Below are positions 1-6,989 of a stretch of 46,636 bases of DNA, piece by piece. Source of the stretch: Bilophila sp964538355 (GTDB taxonomy: Bacteria; Desulfobacterota; Desulfovibrionia; Desulfovibrionales; Desulfovibrionaceae); NCBI GenBank assembly GCA_964538355.1, contig CAZIFC010000016.1:1-46636 (forward strand). Reading direction: 5' to 3'. The notes below the pieces were generated by a model. It was given only the letters and a program-made list of their open reading frames with translations. It was not told the origin of the DNA and did no database searches. The translations under genes and the position numbers were made by a program. Every line of letters starts with the position of its first letter. The stretch's first letter is position 1.

Positions 1-46
1 CACTAGACCCTGAACCTAGCGTGTCTACCAATTCCACCACTTCGGC
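1..46 (-). tRNA. tRNA-Leu (anticodon CAG), 5' part only, cut by the window edge
   Basis: Read on the minus strand from base 46 the sequence begins GCCGAAGTGGTGGAATTGG, a leucine-type tRNA start with the GGAATTGGTAGAC D-arm. The anticodon stem CTAGG/TCTAG closes a seven-base loop TTCAGGG, putting CAG in the anticodon (bases 12 to 10). The variable arm, T-arm and acceptor 3' half lie outside the window. It decodes CUG leucine codons. It lies just beyond the end of trpA on the same strand but has its own promoter. Confidence 0.9.
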
Positions 47-57
47 GTCGAGGTGGA

Positions 58-86
58 TAAATAGCGAAAACCCATCCGCTTGGCAA
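58..86 (-). promoter_or_regulatory. promoter of tRNA-Leu(CAG)
   Basis: On the minus strand TTGCCA (81-86) and TATTTA (58-63) are separated by exactly 17 bases and sit 12 bases upstream of the tRNA 5' end, as expected for a sigma-70 type tRNA promoter. The same bases read on the plus strand form CGCTT-GGC-AAGCG followed by seven T, which resembles a tiny terminator, but no plus-strand gene precedes it. Confidence 0.55.
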
Positions 87-173
87 GCGTTTTTTTGCGC
101 CCCGGCGTCCTTTTTTTGGAAAAAGATCCGGTTTTTTCTTTAACTGTCCTGAAATTATTCAGGAATAAATCGC

Positions 174-956
174 TTAACGCGATCCGGACCCAGTCCAAGC
201 CGCAAGAAAGGTTCCGGCTGGGTTTCCGGCTTCCAGATGCCGGAGCAGCGCGCTCCCGAAAACGGCGGCTTCGGGGCGGATGTCTTCGGGGATGGCTTCC
301 AGCTGTTCGGGACGCTGAAGCCCGAAACCCAGTGCGAGGGGCAGGTTGAAGGCTCTTCGCGCTCGCCGGAGCGTATCCTCCGTTTGCAGGGGAAGCCCCG
401 CGCGTGCTCCCGTTGTTCCCAGAACGGAAACCACATACACATAGCCTTCTGCGACGGGGGCATATTCGCGCATCCGCTCTTCGGAGGTGTTTTGCCCGAC
501 CAGCGCGATGAGGCTGATACCGTACTGTTTCAGGATACGCCGGAAGTTTCCGCTCTCTTCAAGCGGGAGATCCGGGACAATACATCCGGTGACGCCCGCA
601 AGGGAGGCTTCCGAAGCAAGGCGTTCCATTCCATATTGAAGAAAGGGGTTGAAGTAGCCCATCAGGACGATGCCGGCCCGGAACGTTCCGGCCCGCTTTT
701 TCAGTCCCGCCATGATCCACGCAAGGCTGACGCCGTGTTCCAGTGCCCGGCGGGAAGCCTCCTCCACGACCGGGCCGTCAGCCACCGGATCGGAGAAGGG
801 AACGCCTATTTCAATGATGTCCGCGCCGTTGGCGTCCAGCTCCCCGATGACGTCCCAAAAGGACTCAGGGGAGGGAAAGCCTGCGGTGACAAAGGGGATC
901 AACGCCGTGCGCCCGGCGGCCTGCGCGGTGCGGATATTCTGTTCGAGCTGGTTCAT
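174..956 (-). CDS. trpA: Tryptophan synthase alpha subunit
   Basis: This 260-residue protein cleaves indole-3-glycerol phosphate to indole and glyceraldehyde 3-phosphate and passes indole to TrpB through the alpha2-beta2 tunnel, the last step of tryptophan synthesis in the cytoplasm. The two catalytic acids fall at the numbering known from the Salmonella enzyme: Glu49 in ADIIEIGVPFSDP and Asp60 in VADGP. Length is normal. The open frame extends upstream of this ATG inside trpB, but the ATG at 956 has an AGGAG ribosome site and overlaps the trpB stop as ATGA, so it is the likely start. It is the last gene of the trp operon. A short 7-bp hairpin at 148-165 follows it without a T tract, so the operon end is unclear. 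Confidence 0.97.
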   Translation of the reverse strand: MNQLEQNIRTAQAAGRTALIPFVTAGFPSPESFWDVIGELDANGADIIEIGVPFSDPVADGPVVEEASRRALEHGVSLAWIMAGLKKRAGTFRAGIVLMGYFNPFLQYGMERLASEASLAGVTGCIVPDLPLEESGNFRRILKQYGISLIALVGQNTSEERMREYAPVAEGYVYVVSVLGTTGARAGLPLQTEDTLRRARRAFNLPLALGFGLQRPEQLEAIPEDIRPEAAVFGSALLRHLEAGNPAGTFLAAWTGSGSR

Positions 957-2140
957 GAAAGGCTCCTGTCCTGCGTAAAGAGTGCCTGTTCCACGATGTC
1001 CATGTCCTTGTCGCCGCGTCCCGAAAGGTTGACGACGACATGGCTCCCGGCGGGAAGCTCCTTGCCGTGCTGCAGTACCCACGCCAGCGCGTGCGAGGAT
1101 TCGAGCGCGGGAAGGATGCCTTCGGTACGGCACAGGGTCTGGAATGCGTCCAGAGCCTCGGCATCGTTGGCAAGGCCATAGCGGACTCGCCCGGTGGCGT
1201 TCAGGTAGGCGTGTTCCGGCCCGACGCCGGGGTAGTCCAGACCGGCTGAAATCGAATGTGACGGTTCGATTTGCCCGTCCCTTGTCTGGAGGAGCATGGT
1301 CATCTGTCCGTGCAGGACGCCCGGCGTACCGAGGTTGATCGGTGCGGAGTTGCAGCAGCCCGGTTCGCCGGTTCCGGCCGCCTCGACGCCGATGATCCGC
1401 ACGGAAGCATCGGCAAGGAAAGGATGAAACATGCCGATGGCATTGGAGCCGCCGCCCACGGCCGCCACCACGACATCGGGGAGTTTGCCGGTTTTTTCAA
1501 GCATCTGTGAACGGGTTTCGCGTCCGATGACACTCTGGAGATCCCGGACCAGCGTGGGGAACGGATGCGGGCCTGCCGCCGTTCCGAAGCAGTAGTGCGT
1601 GGTTTCCTGCGCCGCAATCCAGTAGCGAAGGGCCTCGTTGATGGCATCCTTGAGGGTGCGGGTTCCGCTGCGGACGGGTTTTACCTCCGCGCCGAGCAGC
1701 TTCATGCGCCGCACATTGGAGGATTGGCGTTCCACGTCGTCCGCTCCCATGAACACGGTGCACGCAAGCCCCAGACGGGCGGCGGCAGCGGCGGTGGCCA
1801 CGCCGTGCTGCCCCGCACCGGTTTCCGCAACCAGCGACGTCTTGCCCATATGCCTTGCAAGCAGAGCCTGCCCCAGCGTGTTGTTGACCTTGTGCGCTCC
1901 GGTATGCAGCAGATCCTCGCGTTTCAGCCACAGGGAAAAGCCGAGGCGTTCGGACAGGGTGGGGCAGAAGGTCAGCGGCGTTTCCCGGCCCGCGTAGTTG
2001 CGGAGCAGGTCGTCCAGCTCGTCGCGAAAGGCCGGGGAAGGCATGATGTCCCGAATGGCGTCCTCCAGCTCCCGCAACGGCGGCATGAGCAGTTCAGGAA
2101 CGAAACAGCCGCCGAAGGCTCCGAAATATCCTTTTTTCAT
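953..2140 (-). CDS. trpB: Tryptophan synthase beta subunit
   Basis: The 395-residue PLP enzyme condenses indole with L-serine to give tryptophan. The PLP lysine is Lys84 in LLHTGAHKVNN, and the phosphate-binding GGGSNAIG loop is near residue 230. The N-terminus (GYFGAFGGCFVPE) is that of the standard TrpB1 family that pairs with TrpA, not the TrpB2 family. Its stop overlaps the trpA start by four bases, and it starts 7 bases downstream of the trpF stop with a GGAG site, so production of both subunits is probably coupled. Confidence 0.98.
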   Translation of the reverse strand: MKKGYFGAFGGCFVPELLMPPLRELEDAIRDIMPSPAFRDELDDLLRNYAGRETPLTFCPTLSERLGFSLWLKREDLLHTGAHKVNNTLGQALLARHMGKTSLVAETGAGQHGVATAAAAARLGLACTVFMGADDVERQSSNVRRMKLLGAEVKPVRSGTRTLKDAINEALRYWIAAQETTHYCFGTAAGPHPFPTLVRDLQSVIGRETRSQMLEKTGKLPDVVVAAVGGGSNAIGMFHPFLADASVRIIGVEAAGTGEPGCCNSAPINLGTPGVLHGQMTMLLQTRDGQIEPSHSISAGLDYPGVGPEHAYLNATGRVRYGLANDAEALDAFQTLCRTEGILPALESSHALAWVLQHGKELPAGSHVVVNLSGRGDKDMDIVEQALFTQDRSLS

Positions 2141-2147
2141 GGCTCCC

Positions 2148-2783
2148 TCACGCTCCTTTCAGGGCCGTGAGCGCGGCCCGGATGCGTACATGATCCTTGC
2201 GTCCGGGTTCGGACTCCAGACCGGAATTGAAATCCACTCCGTCAGGCCGGCAGGCGGCGACGGCGTCAGCGGCGGCTTTGGGCGTCAGCCCTCCGGCAAG
2301 GAGCCAGGGCCGCGGGGCGCGCAGGCCGTTCAGCGGCGGCCCGTTGATCCGTCTGCCGCTGCCGCCTCCGATTTGCCCCGCATCAAGCAGGAAAAGGCCC
2401 GCGGCGGGGGCGTGGCGGAGCATGGCGTCTTCAAGAGCCTGCCGCGTGGGGTAGCGTTCGGGCCAGAGCACCCGGATGATGCTGTCCGCCCCGAGCGTGC
2501 GGCTCAGGCAAAGGGCGCAGGTCACGGACTGATCCCCGTGCAGCTGAATCCTGTCCAGCCGGGCGGTGCGGGCCGTTTCCTCAATGAAGCGCATGTCGTC
2601 GGCAACAAACACACCCACCCGGATCATGCCGTGGCTGTCCAGCCCGGCGGCCTGCGCGGGCGTGACGGCCCGGGGGCTTTCCGGGGCGAAGATGAAGCCG
2701 CACATGTCCGCGCCGTTCGCGGCGGCGCAGTCGAGATCCGCCTGTTCGCGGAGTCCGCAGATTTTGATCATCGGTCTTTTCAT
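2148..2783 (-). CDS. trpF: Phosphoribosylanthranilate isomerase
   Basis: This is a 211-residue (beta/alpha)8 protein that isomerises N-(5-phosphoribosyl)anthranilate to the carboxyphenylamino-deoxyribulose phosphate used by TrpC. The signature KICGLRE at residues 7-13 carries the catalytic Cys (residue 9). The C-terminal phosphate-binding stretch reads GVDFNSGLESEPGRKD, a mild variant of the usual GVDxxSGVE. An in-frame extension upstream lies wholly within trpC. The ATG at 2783 overlaps the trpC stop as ATGA and is preferred. It stands free of TrpC, unlike the fused TrpCF of enteric bacteria. Confidence 0.95.
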   Translation of the reverse strand: MKRPMIKICGLREQADLDCAAANGADMCGFIFAPESPRAVTPAQAAGLDSHGMIRVGVFVADDMRFIEETARTARLDRIQLHGDQSVTCALCLSRTLGADSIIRVLWPERYPTRQALEDAMLRHAPAAGLFLLDAGQIGGGSGRRINGPPLNGLRAPRPWLLAGGLTPKAAADAVAACRPDGVDFNSGLESEPGRKDHVRIRAALTALKGA

Positions 2784-3568
2784 GCCGAGGCCTCCAGAAG
2801 GTTGCGGAGGGCGTTGCCCGGCGTGCCGCCGTCCATAAGTCCGGTTCCCGCCAGCACGGCCTGATAGCCCGCCTCGTGCGCCTGCCGGAGGTGCCGGGGG
2901 GCGGAAATGCCGCTCGCGGCGATCCAGCATTCACCGTCTCCGGCGGCATGGTGCCGTTCCGCAAGGCGGAGGCAGGCCGCGCGATCCACCGCCAGCGTAT
3001 CCAGATCGCGGGCGTTGGCCTGAATGATCCGCGCCCCGGACTCCCGGGCAAGCGCAAGATCCGTTTCATCAAAGACTTCCACTACGGCATCCATGCCGAA
3101 CGCTTCGGCCTGTTCGCGCAGGCTGCGGAGCAGGGCCGCGTCGGGCGTCAGGCGGACAATGAGCAGCAGGGCCGAGGCCGGAGTCGCCGCCGTAGCCCGA
3201 ACCTGCAGCGGATCAAAGATAAAATCCTTTCGGAGCAGGGGAAGCCCTTGGCCCGCCATCCGCTTGAGGTAGCCGAGCGTGCCCTTGAAGCGGGATGCTT
3301 CGGTCAGCACGGAAAGGCAGGCGGCTCCGGCCTCGGCGTACTGTCTGGCGGCCTCCTCGGGAGAGAGGCCCAGCAGGATGTCCCCCCGCGAGGGGGAGGC
3401 CCGCTTGAACTCCGCGATGACGTGGGGCCGTCCGGACTCCGCGTTCAGGGCGGCGCGGAACGGGGGCCGCCGTTCACGGCGGGGCTGCGGAAGCATGTCA
3501 ATGTAGTCGAGCTGGCGCAGGGCCTGTATTTCGGCCTGTTTCGCGGCCTTGAACTGTCTAAGCAGCAT
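2780..3568 (-). CDS. trpC: Indole-3-glycerol phosphate synthase
   Basis: The 262-residue enzyme closes the indole ring (carboxyphenylamino-deoxyribulose phosphate to indole glycerol phosphate, CO2 and water). The family motif VIAEFKRASPSRGDI contains the substrate-binding lysine, and the phosphate-site stretch VLAGTGLMDG is near the C-terminus. The frame is open further upstream inside trpGD, but the start MLLRQFKAAKQAEI matches the usual family start. The ATG at 3568 overlaps the end of trpGD by 11 bases and has GGAGG/AAGG upstream. Confidence 0.96.
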   Translation of the reverse strand: MLLRQFKAAKQAEIQALRQLDYIDMLPQPRRERRPPFRAALNAESGRPHVIAEFKRASPSRGDILLGLSPEEAARQYAEAGAACLSVLTEASRFKGTLGYLKRMAGQGLPLLRKDFIFDPLQVRATAATPASALLLIVRLTPDAALLRSLREQAEAFGMDAVVEVFDETDLALARESGARIIQANARDLDTLAVDRAACLRLAERHHAAGDGECWIAASGISAPRHLRQAHEAGYQAVLAGTGLMDGGTPGNALRNLLEASA

Positions 3569-5150
3569 GGAGAACCTTCCCTCCCGATCCGGAAGCGAGT
3601 GCTTCACGGGCTTTGGCCATGCACGCCGCCAGCGGGAGCCTGCGCTCCAGCAGATGGATGCACATGCCGATGTTGAGGACAAGCATGTTCCGCATGGGTT
3701 CCGGCCCGCGCCCGGCGAGCAGTTCGCGGAGCACGGACACGGCTTCGTCGCGGCTGGCAACGGCAAGTTCTTCCGGCGAGCATCTCGGGATGCCGTATGC
3801 CTCCGGGTCCAGCGTCAGCGCGGTCAGCTTGCCGTTGTCGAGCAGCATCAGGTCATTGGGACCGATGGGCGTAATCTCGTCATAGCCCCCGGCTCCGCAC
3901 ACCACCGCCGCCCGGTGCACGGACGACTGGGCCAGCGTTTCGGCCATGAGTCTGACGAGTTCGGGCCGGGCCACCCCCAGCAGGATGTGGGAAGGCCGCG
4001 AGGGGTTGATCAGCGGACCCAGCAGGTTGAACAGGGTGCGGATGCCCAGTTCGTTCCGGATGGGTGCGATGTTGCGGAAACAGGGGTGGAACCGCTGGGC
4101 GAACAGGAACACGAAGTTCCGGTCGTGCAGGATGCTGCCCACGTCGGCGGGGCTGATGTCCAGCGGGATGCCCAGCCCTTCCAGCGCGTCGGCACTGCCG
4201 CATCTGGAGGAGACGGCGCGGTTGCCGTGCTTGACCACCTGATAGCCCATGCCCGCCAGCGTGAGGGCGGTTCCGGTGGAGCAGTTGAAGGAGGAGCGTC
4301 CGTCTCCGCCCGTGCCCACAACCTCGATGGTCGGGCCTTCGATGCCGTCCACGCGCACGGCGCGGGCCAGCGCGGCGCGGGTGGCATGGGCCATTTCCAG
4401 CGGGCTTTCCCCCTTCATACGCAGGCCCATGAGGAAGCTCCCCGCCTGTGAAGGCGTCATGGAGCCGTCCATGAGGGCGGAGAATGCGGCGGAGGCCATG
4501 TCCGCCGTCAGATCCTTCCCGGCAGCGAGGGTATCCAGAATGGCACTGATGGCGTTGGCGTCGCTCCCTTTGGGCAGGATGGCCTTGGGGAAGTTGCCGA
4601 GCAGGCGCAGCCCGTCCGGGGTCAGGATGGATTCGGGATGAAACTGCACGCCGACCCACGGGCGATCCTTGTAGCGCAGGGCCATGATTTCCCCCTCGGG
4701 TCCGTGTGCCGTCACCGTGAACGCGGCATGGGCCTCGTCCTCGCCGGAACGAACCACCAGCGAGTGGTAGCGGCCCACGCGCATGGGATTCGGAAGGCCG
4801 GAGAAAAGGCCCGTGCCGTCGTGTACGATGTCCGAGGCCTTGCCGTGCATGATGCAGGGGCCGACGACCACCTCGGCTCCGGCGGCAAGCCCCAGAGCCT
4901 GATGCCCGAGGCAGACCCCGAGCACCGGAATTTTCGGGTCGAGAATCCGAAGCACGTCCATGCAGTAGCCCGCATCCTTTGGGTGTCCGGGGCCGGGAGA
5001 GAGGCAGACCATGCTCAGGGCCGGGTCCTGCGCCAGAGCGGGCAGGCGGGGATCGTCGTTCTTGACCACCACGGGCTGTTGCCCGAGGGCGTAAAAGGCC
5101 TGTACGAGGTTGTAGGTGAACGAGTCGTAGTTATCGATGAGCAGGAACAT
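3558..5150 (-). CDS. trpGD: Fused anthranilate synthase glutaminase (TrpG) and anthranilate phosphoribosyltransferase (TrpD)
   Basis: One 530-residue chain carries two consecutive enzymes. Residues 1-190 are a class I glutamine amidotransferase: oxyanion loop SPGPGHP, nucleophile Cys80 in GVCLGHQ, and His171/Glu173 in FHPE. They supply ammonia to TrpE. Residues about 200-530 are anthranilate phosphoribosyltransferase, with the PRPP-binding GTGGDG at 279-284 and the KHGNRAVSS loop. The same fusion occurs in E. coli, but in D. vulgaris as I recall the two are separate genes. The chosen start MFLLIDNYDSFTYN is the canonical TrpG start and lies 20 bases inside trpE. A GTG/ATG further upstream would add non-homologous residues. 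No frameshift or internal stop was seen between the domains. Confidence 0.95.
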   Translation of the reverse strand: MFLLIDNYDSFTYNLVQAFYALGQQPVVVKNDDPRLPALAQDPALSMVCLSPGPGHPKDAGYCMDVLRILDPKIPVLGVCLGHQALGLAAGAEVVVGPCIMHGKASDIVHDGTGLFSGLPNPMRVGRYHSLVVRSGEDEAHAAFTVTAHGPEGEIMALRYKDRPWVGVQFHPESILTPDGLRLLGNFPKAILPKGSDANAISAILDTLAAGKDLTADMASAAFSALMDGSMTPSQAGSFLMGLRMKGESPLEMAHATRAALARAVRVDGIEGPTIEVVGTGGDGRSSFNCSTGTALTLAGMGYQVVKHGNRAVSSRCGSADALEGLGIPLDISPADVGSILHDRNFVFLFAQRFHPCFRNIAPIRNELGIRTLFNLLGPLINPSRPSHILLGVARPELVRLMAETLAQSSVHRAAVVCGAGGYDEITPIGPNDLMLLDNGKLTALTLDPEAYGIPRCSPEELAVASRDEAVSVLRELLAGRGPEPMRNMLVLNIGMCIHLLERRLPLAACMAKAREALASGSGGKVLHAA

Positions 5151-6573
5151 GGGCGTCTCCGGTATCGTTGAGGACGGTTCGCATGATGGCGGACTTGTTG
5201 AAAACTTCATTCCATTCGGCAGCAGGGTCGGAGTCGAAGACGATGCCGCCCCCGGCCTGCCAGTGGAGCCTGCCGTCTTTCACCCACATGCTGCGGATGG
5301 TGATCCCCGTATCAAGGCTGACGCTGTCGTCATCAAGGCCGATCCAGCCGATGCAGCCTGCGTAGGGGCCGCGCGGCAGCGTTTCGGTTTCGGCAATGAT
5401 TTCCATAGCCCGGATCTTGGGTGCCCCGCTCACGGTTCCGGCGGGGAAGGTCGCCGCCAGCACGTCCAGCGCGTCAAGGCCGGGCTGGAGCCGGGCGGTG
5501 ATCCGCGAGGTCAGATGCATGACGTGGGAGAAGCGTTCCACTTCCATGAGCCGCTCGACATGGACCGTGCCGGGCCGGGCAATGCGCCCCAGATCGTTGC
5601 GGCCCAGATCCACCAGCATGACGTGTTCGGCGCGTTCCTTGGGATCTTCCTGAAGCTCGGCGGCAAGACGGGCGTCTTCCGTGTCGTCGCAGCCGCGCTT
5701 GCGGGTTCCCGCGATGGGGGAAAGCTGGAGCTTGCCTTCCGTACACCGGACCATGACCTCGGGCGAGGAGCCGAACAGCGTAACCTCCGGCAGGTTCATG
5801 AAGAACATGTACGGCGAGGCGTTGCGGCGGCGCATTCGGCGGTACAGGGTAAAGGCGTCTCCCGTGAACGGCGTGCTGAACCGGCACGACGGCACGACCT
5901 GAATGGCTTCGCCCTGCCGGAGCCTCTGCCTGATGTTCTCCACGGCCCGCATGTAGCCTTCGCGTCCGGGTGCGGCGGTCACGGCGTCTTCGGCAATGGC
6001 GGGGCAGGGCGCGCCGTCTTCCCGCATCCGTGCGCCGGCGACGTCCCGGTGCTTCCCGAGGCTTATCTGGCAGAGCCGGTTGTAGAGATGGTCGAACACC
6101 AGCACCGTCCCCGGCAGCACAAGGCAGGCCTCGCCCTTTTCCGGCGGCAGGCTGCTTTCCAGCTTCCTGTTGAAGAGGCTGGCGACGCCGTAGCCGAAAT
6201 AGCCGTAGAGGGCGCGGGTGATGGGAGGCAGATCAACGCCTTCCGGCTGCTGGAGGTGAAGCCCGTTCATGAGTGCCCGCAGGCCGTCCATGAAAGGCAG
6301 GCCGTCCAGTTCCCGCAGGGGGACGAGGCGGTCGTCTTCCGTGGAGAGGGCCAGCCGCCCGTCGCGGCAGGTTGCCTGAAGCAGGAAATCGCAGGCGAGG
6401 ATGCTGTAACGCCCCCATCGCCCGTCGACCTCCGCGCTTTCCAGCAGGATGCCGCGGCGATTGCGGCACATGCCGAGGAACAGGCTGATGGGGGTGTCCG
6501 TATCCGCCGGGAGCCACCGCGCATGCTGGCGCAGGGAGACATCGGGGGCGGAAGGCGTCTTGGAAGCGGTCAT
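5131..6573 (-). CDS. trpE: Anthranilate synthase component I
   Basis: The 480-residue chorismate-binding enzyme converts chorismate plus ammonia (from the TrpG domain of the next gene) to anthranilate, the first committed step. The N-terminal part has ILLESAE, the motif of the tryptophan feedback site. The C-terminal half has the catalytic-domain motifs GTRKRG, DLGRNDLGR, TVSGAPKIRAMEII and the GPYAGCIGW stretch. A TTG 30 bases upstream also opens the frame, but ATG 6573 with AAGGA seven bases ahead is the better start. It is the first structural gene of the operon, directly downstream of the attenuator terminator, and its last 20 bases overlap trpGD. Confidence 0.96.
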   Translation of the reverse strand: MTASKTPSAPDVSLRQHARWLPADTDTPISLFLGMCRNRRGILLESAEVDGRWGRYSILACDFLLQATCRDGRLALSTEDDRLVPLRELDGLPFMDGLRALMNGLHLQQPEGVDLPPITRALYGYFGYGVASLFNRKLESSLPPEKGEACLVLPGTVLVFDHLYNRLCQISLGKHRDVAGARMREDGAPCPAIAEDAVTAAPGREGYMRAVENIRQRLRQGEAIQVVPSCRFSTPFTGDAFTLYRRMRRRNASPYMFFMNLPEVTLFGSSPEVMVRCTEGKLQLSPIAGTRKRGCDDTEDARLAAELQEDPKERAEHVMLVDLGRNDLGRIARPGTVHVERLMEVERFSHVMHLTSRITARLQPGLDALDVLAATFPAGTVSGAPKIRAMEIIAETETLPRGPYAGCIGWIGLDDDSVSLDTGITIRSMWVKDGRLHWQAGGGIVFDSDPAAEWNEVFNKSAIMRTVLNDTGDAHVPAHR

Positions 6574-6601
6574 GTCATGGTCCTTCTTGAAGTTGAGGTA
6601 C

Positions 6602-6634
6602 AAAAAAAGACGCCATCCTCGGGAGGATGGCGTC
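6602..6634 (-). terminator. trp attenuator terminator
   Basis: On the minus strand GACGCCATCCTC, two C, then GAGGATGGCGTC form a perfect 12-bp stem followed directly by seven T, an excellent intrinsic terminator. It lies between the Trp-rich leader peptide and trpE, 29 bases before the trpE ATG. That is the place for a transcription attenuator, and it would make no sense as the end of another gene. I could not fix the competing antiterminator helix by eye. Confidence 0.9.
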
Positions 6635-6670
6635 TGTGCTCACGAATACAGCCAGTGCCGGATGCAGGCC

Positions 6671-6757
6671 CTATACAGGCCGCACTCCCCCCTTCACGTC
6701 GACGACGTGCCACCACCAGCGATACGCGGTAAGGGAAAGGGAGGAAGCGTTGAACAT
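6671..6757 (-). CDS. trpL: trp operon leader peptide (three consecutive Trp codons)
   Basis: The minus-strand reading frame from ATG 6757 to TAG 6671 encodes 28 residues: MFNASSLSLTAYR, then WWW (TGG TGG TGG, residues 14-16), then HVVDVKGGVRPV. AAGGA lies seven bases ahead of the ATG. Three tandem Trp codons in a short frame between a promoter and a terminator in front of trpE are the hallmark of ribosome-mediated attenuation. When charged tRNA-Trp is scarce the ribosome stalls at these codons and transcription reads into trpE. A small hairpin CACGTC-GTC-GACGTG starts right after the Trp codons. Confidence 0.9.
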   Translation of the reverse strand: MFNASSLSLTAYRWWWHVVDVKGGVRPV

Positions 6758-6807
6758 GATCCGGTCCTTGACAAATTTGAGAAATGAAATGGAATCTGTT
6801 TTGGAGA

Positions 6808-6836
6808 AAACTACTGCCAAGCCGGAGTGTTGTCAA
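6808..6836 (-). promoter_or_regulatory. trp operon promoter
   Basis: On the minus strand a perfect -35 box TTGACA (6831-6836) is followed after exactly 17 bases by TAGTTT (6808-6813). This places the start of transcription around base 6800, about 45 bases before the leader peptide ATG. I see no obvious TrpR-like palindrome over it. Confidence 0.65.
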
Positions 6837-6989
6837 TCAGTGCCGTCATCTTTTCTTCGGATTGTCAAAAACGTGACAGCCTCTGTTCTTCTCTTTTGGG
6901 GCATTGCAGTGCCGTATGGCGTGTGAGATAAGGTCGTAGCCATTGGGGAAGAGCATTTTGGTTGTCCAGCCGGGCCAGGGGAGGAGGGC

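Noticed and set aside
77..96. Hairpin CGCTT-GGC-AAGCG with seven T on the plus strand
   Set aside because: No plus-strand gene precedes it, and the same bases are better explained as the -35 region of the tRNA-Leu promoter on the minus strand.
148..165. 7-bp hairpin TCCTGAA/TTCAGGA after trpA
   Set aside because: No T tract follows on the minus strand, so it was not called as the operon terminator, though it may stabilise the mRNA end.
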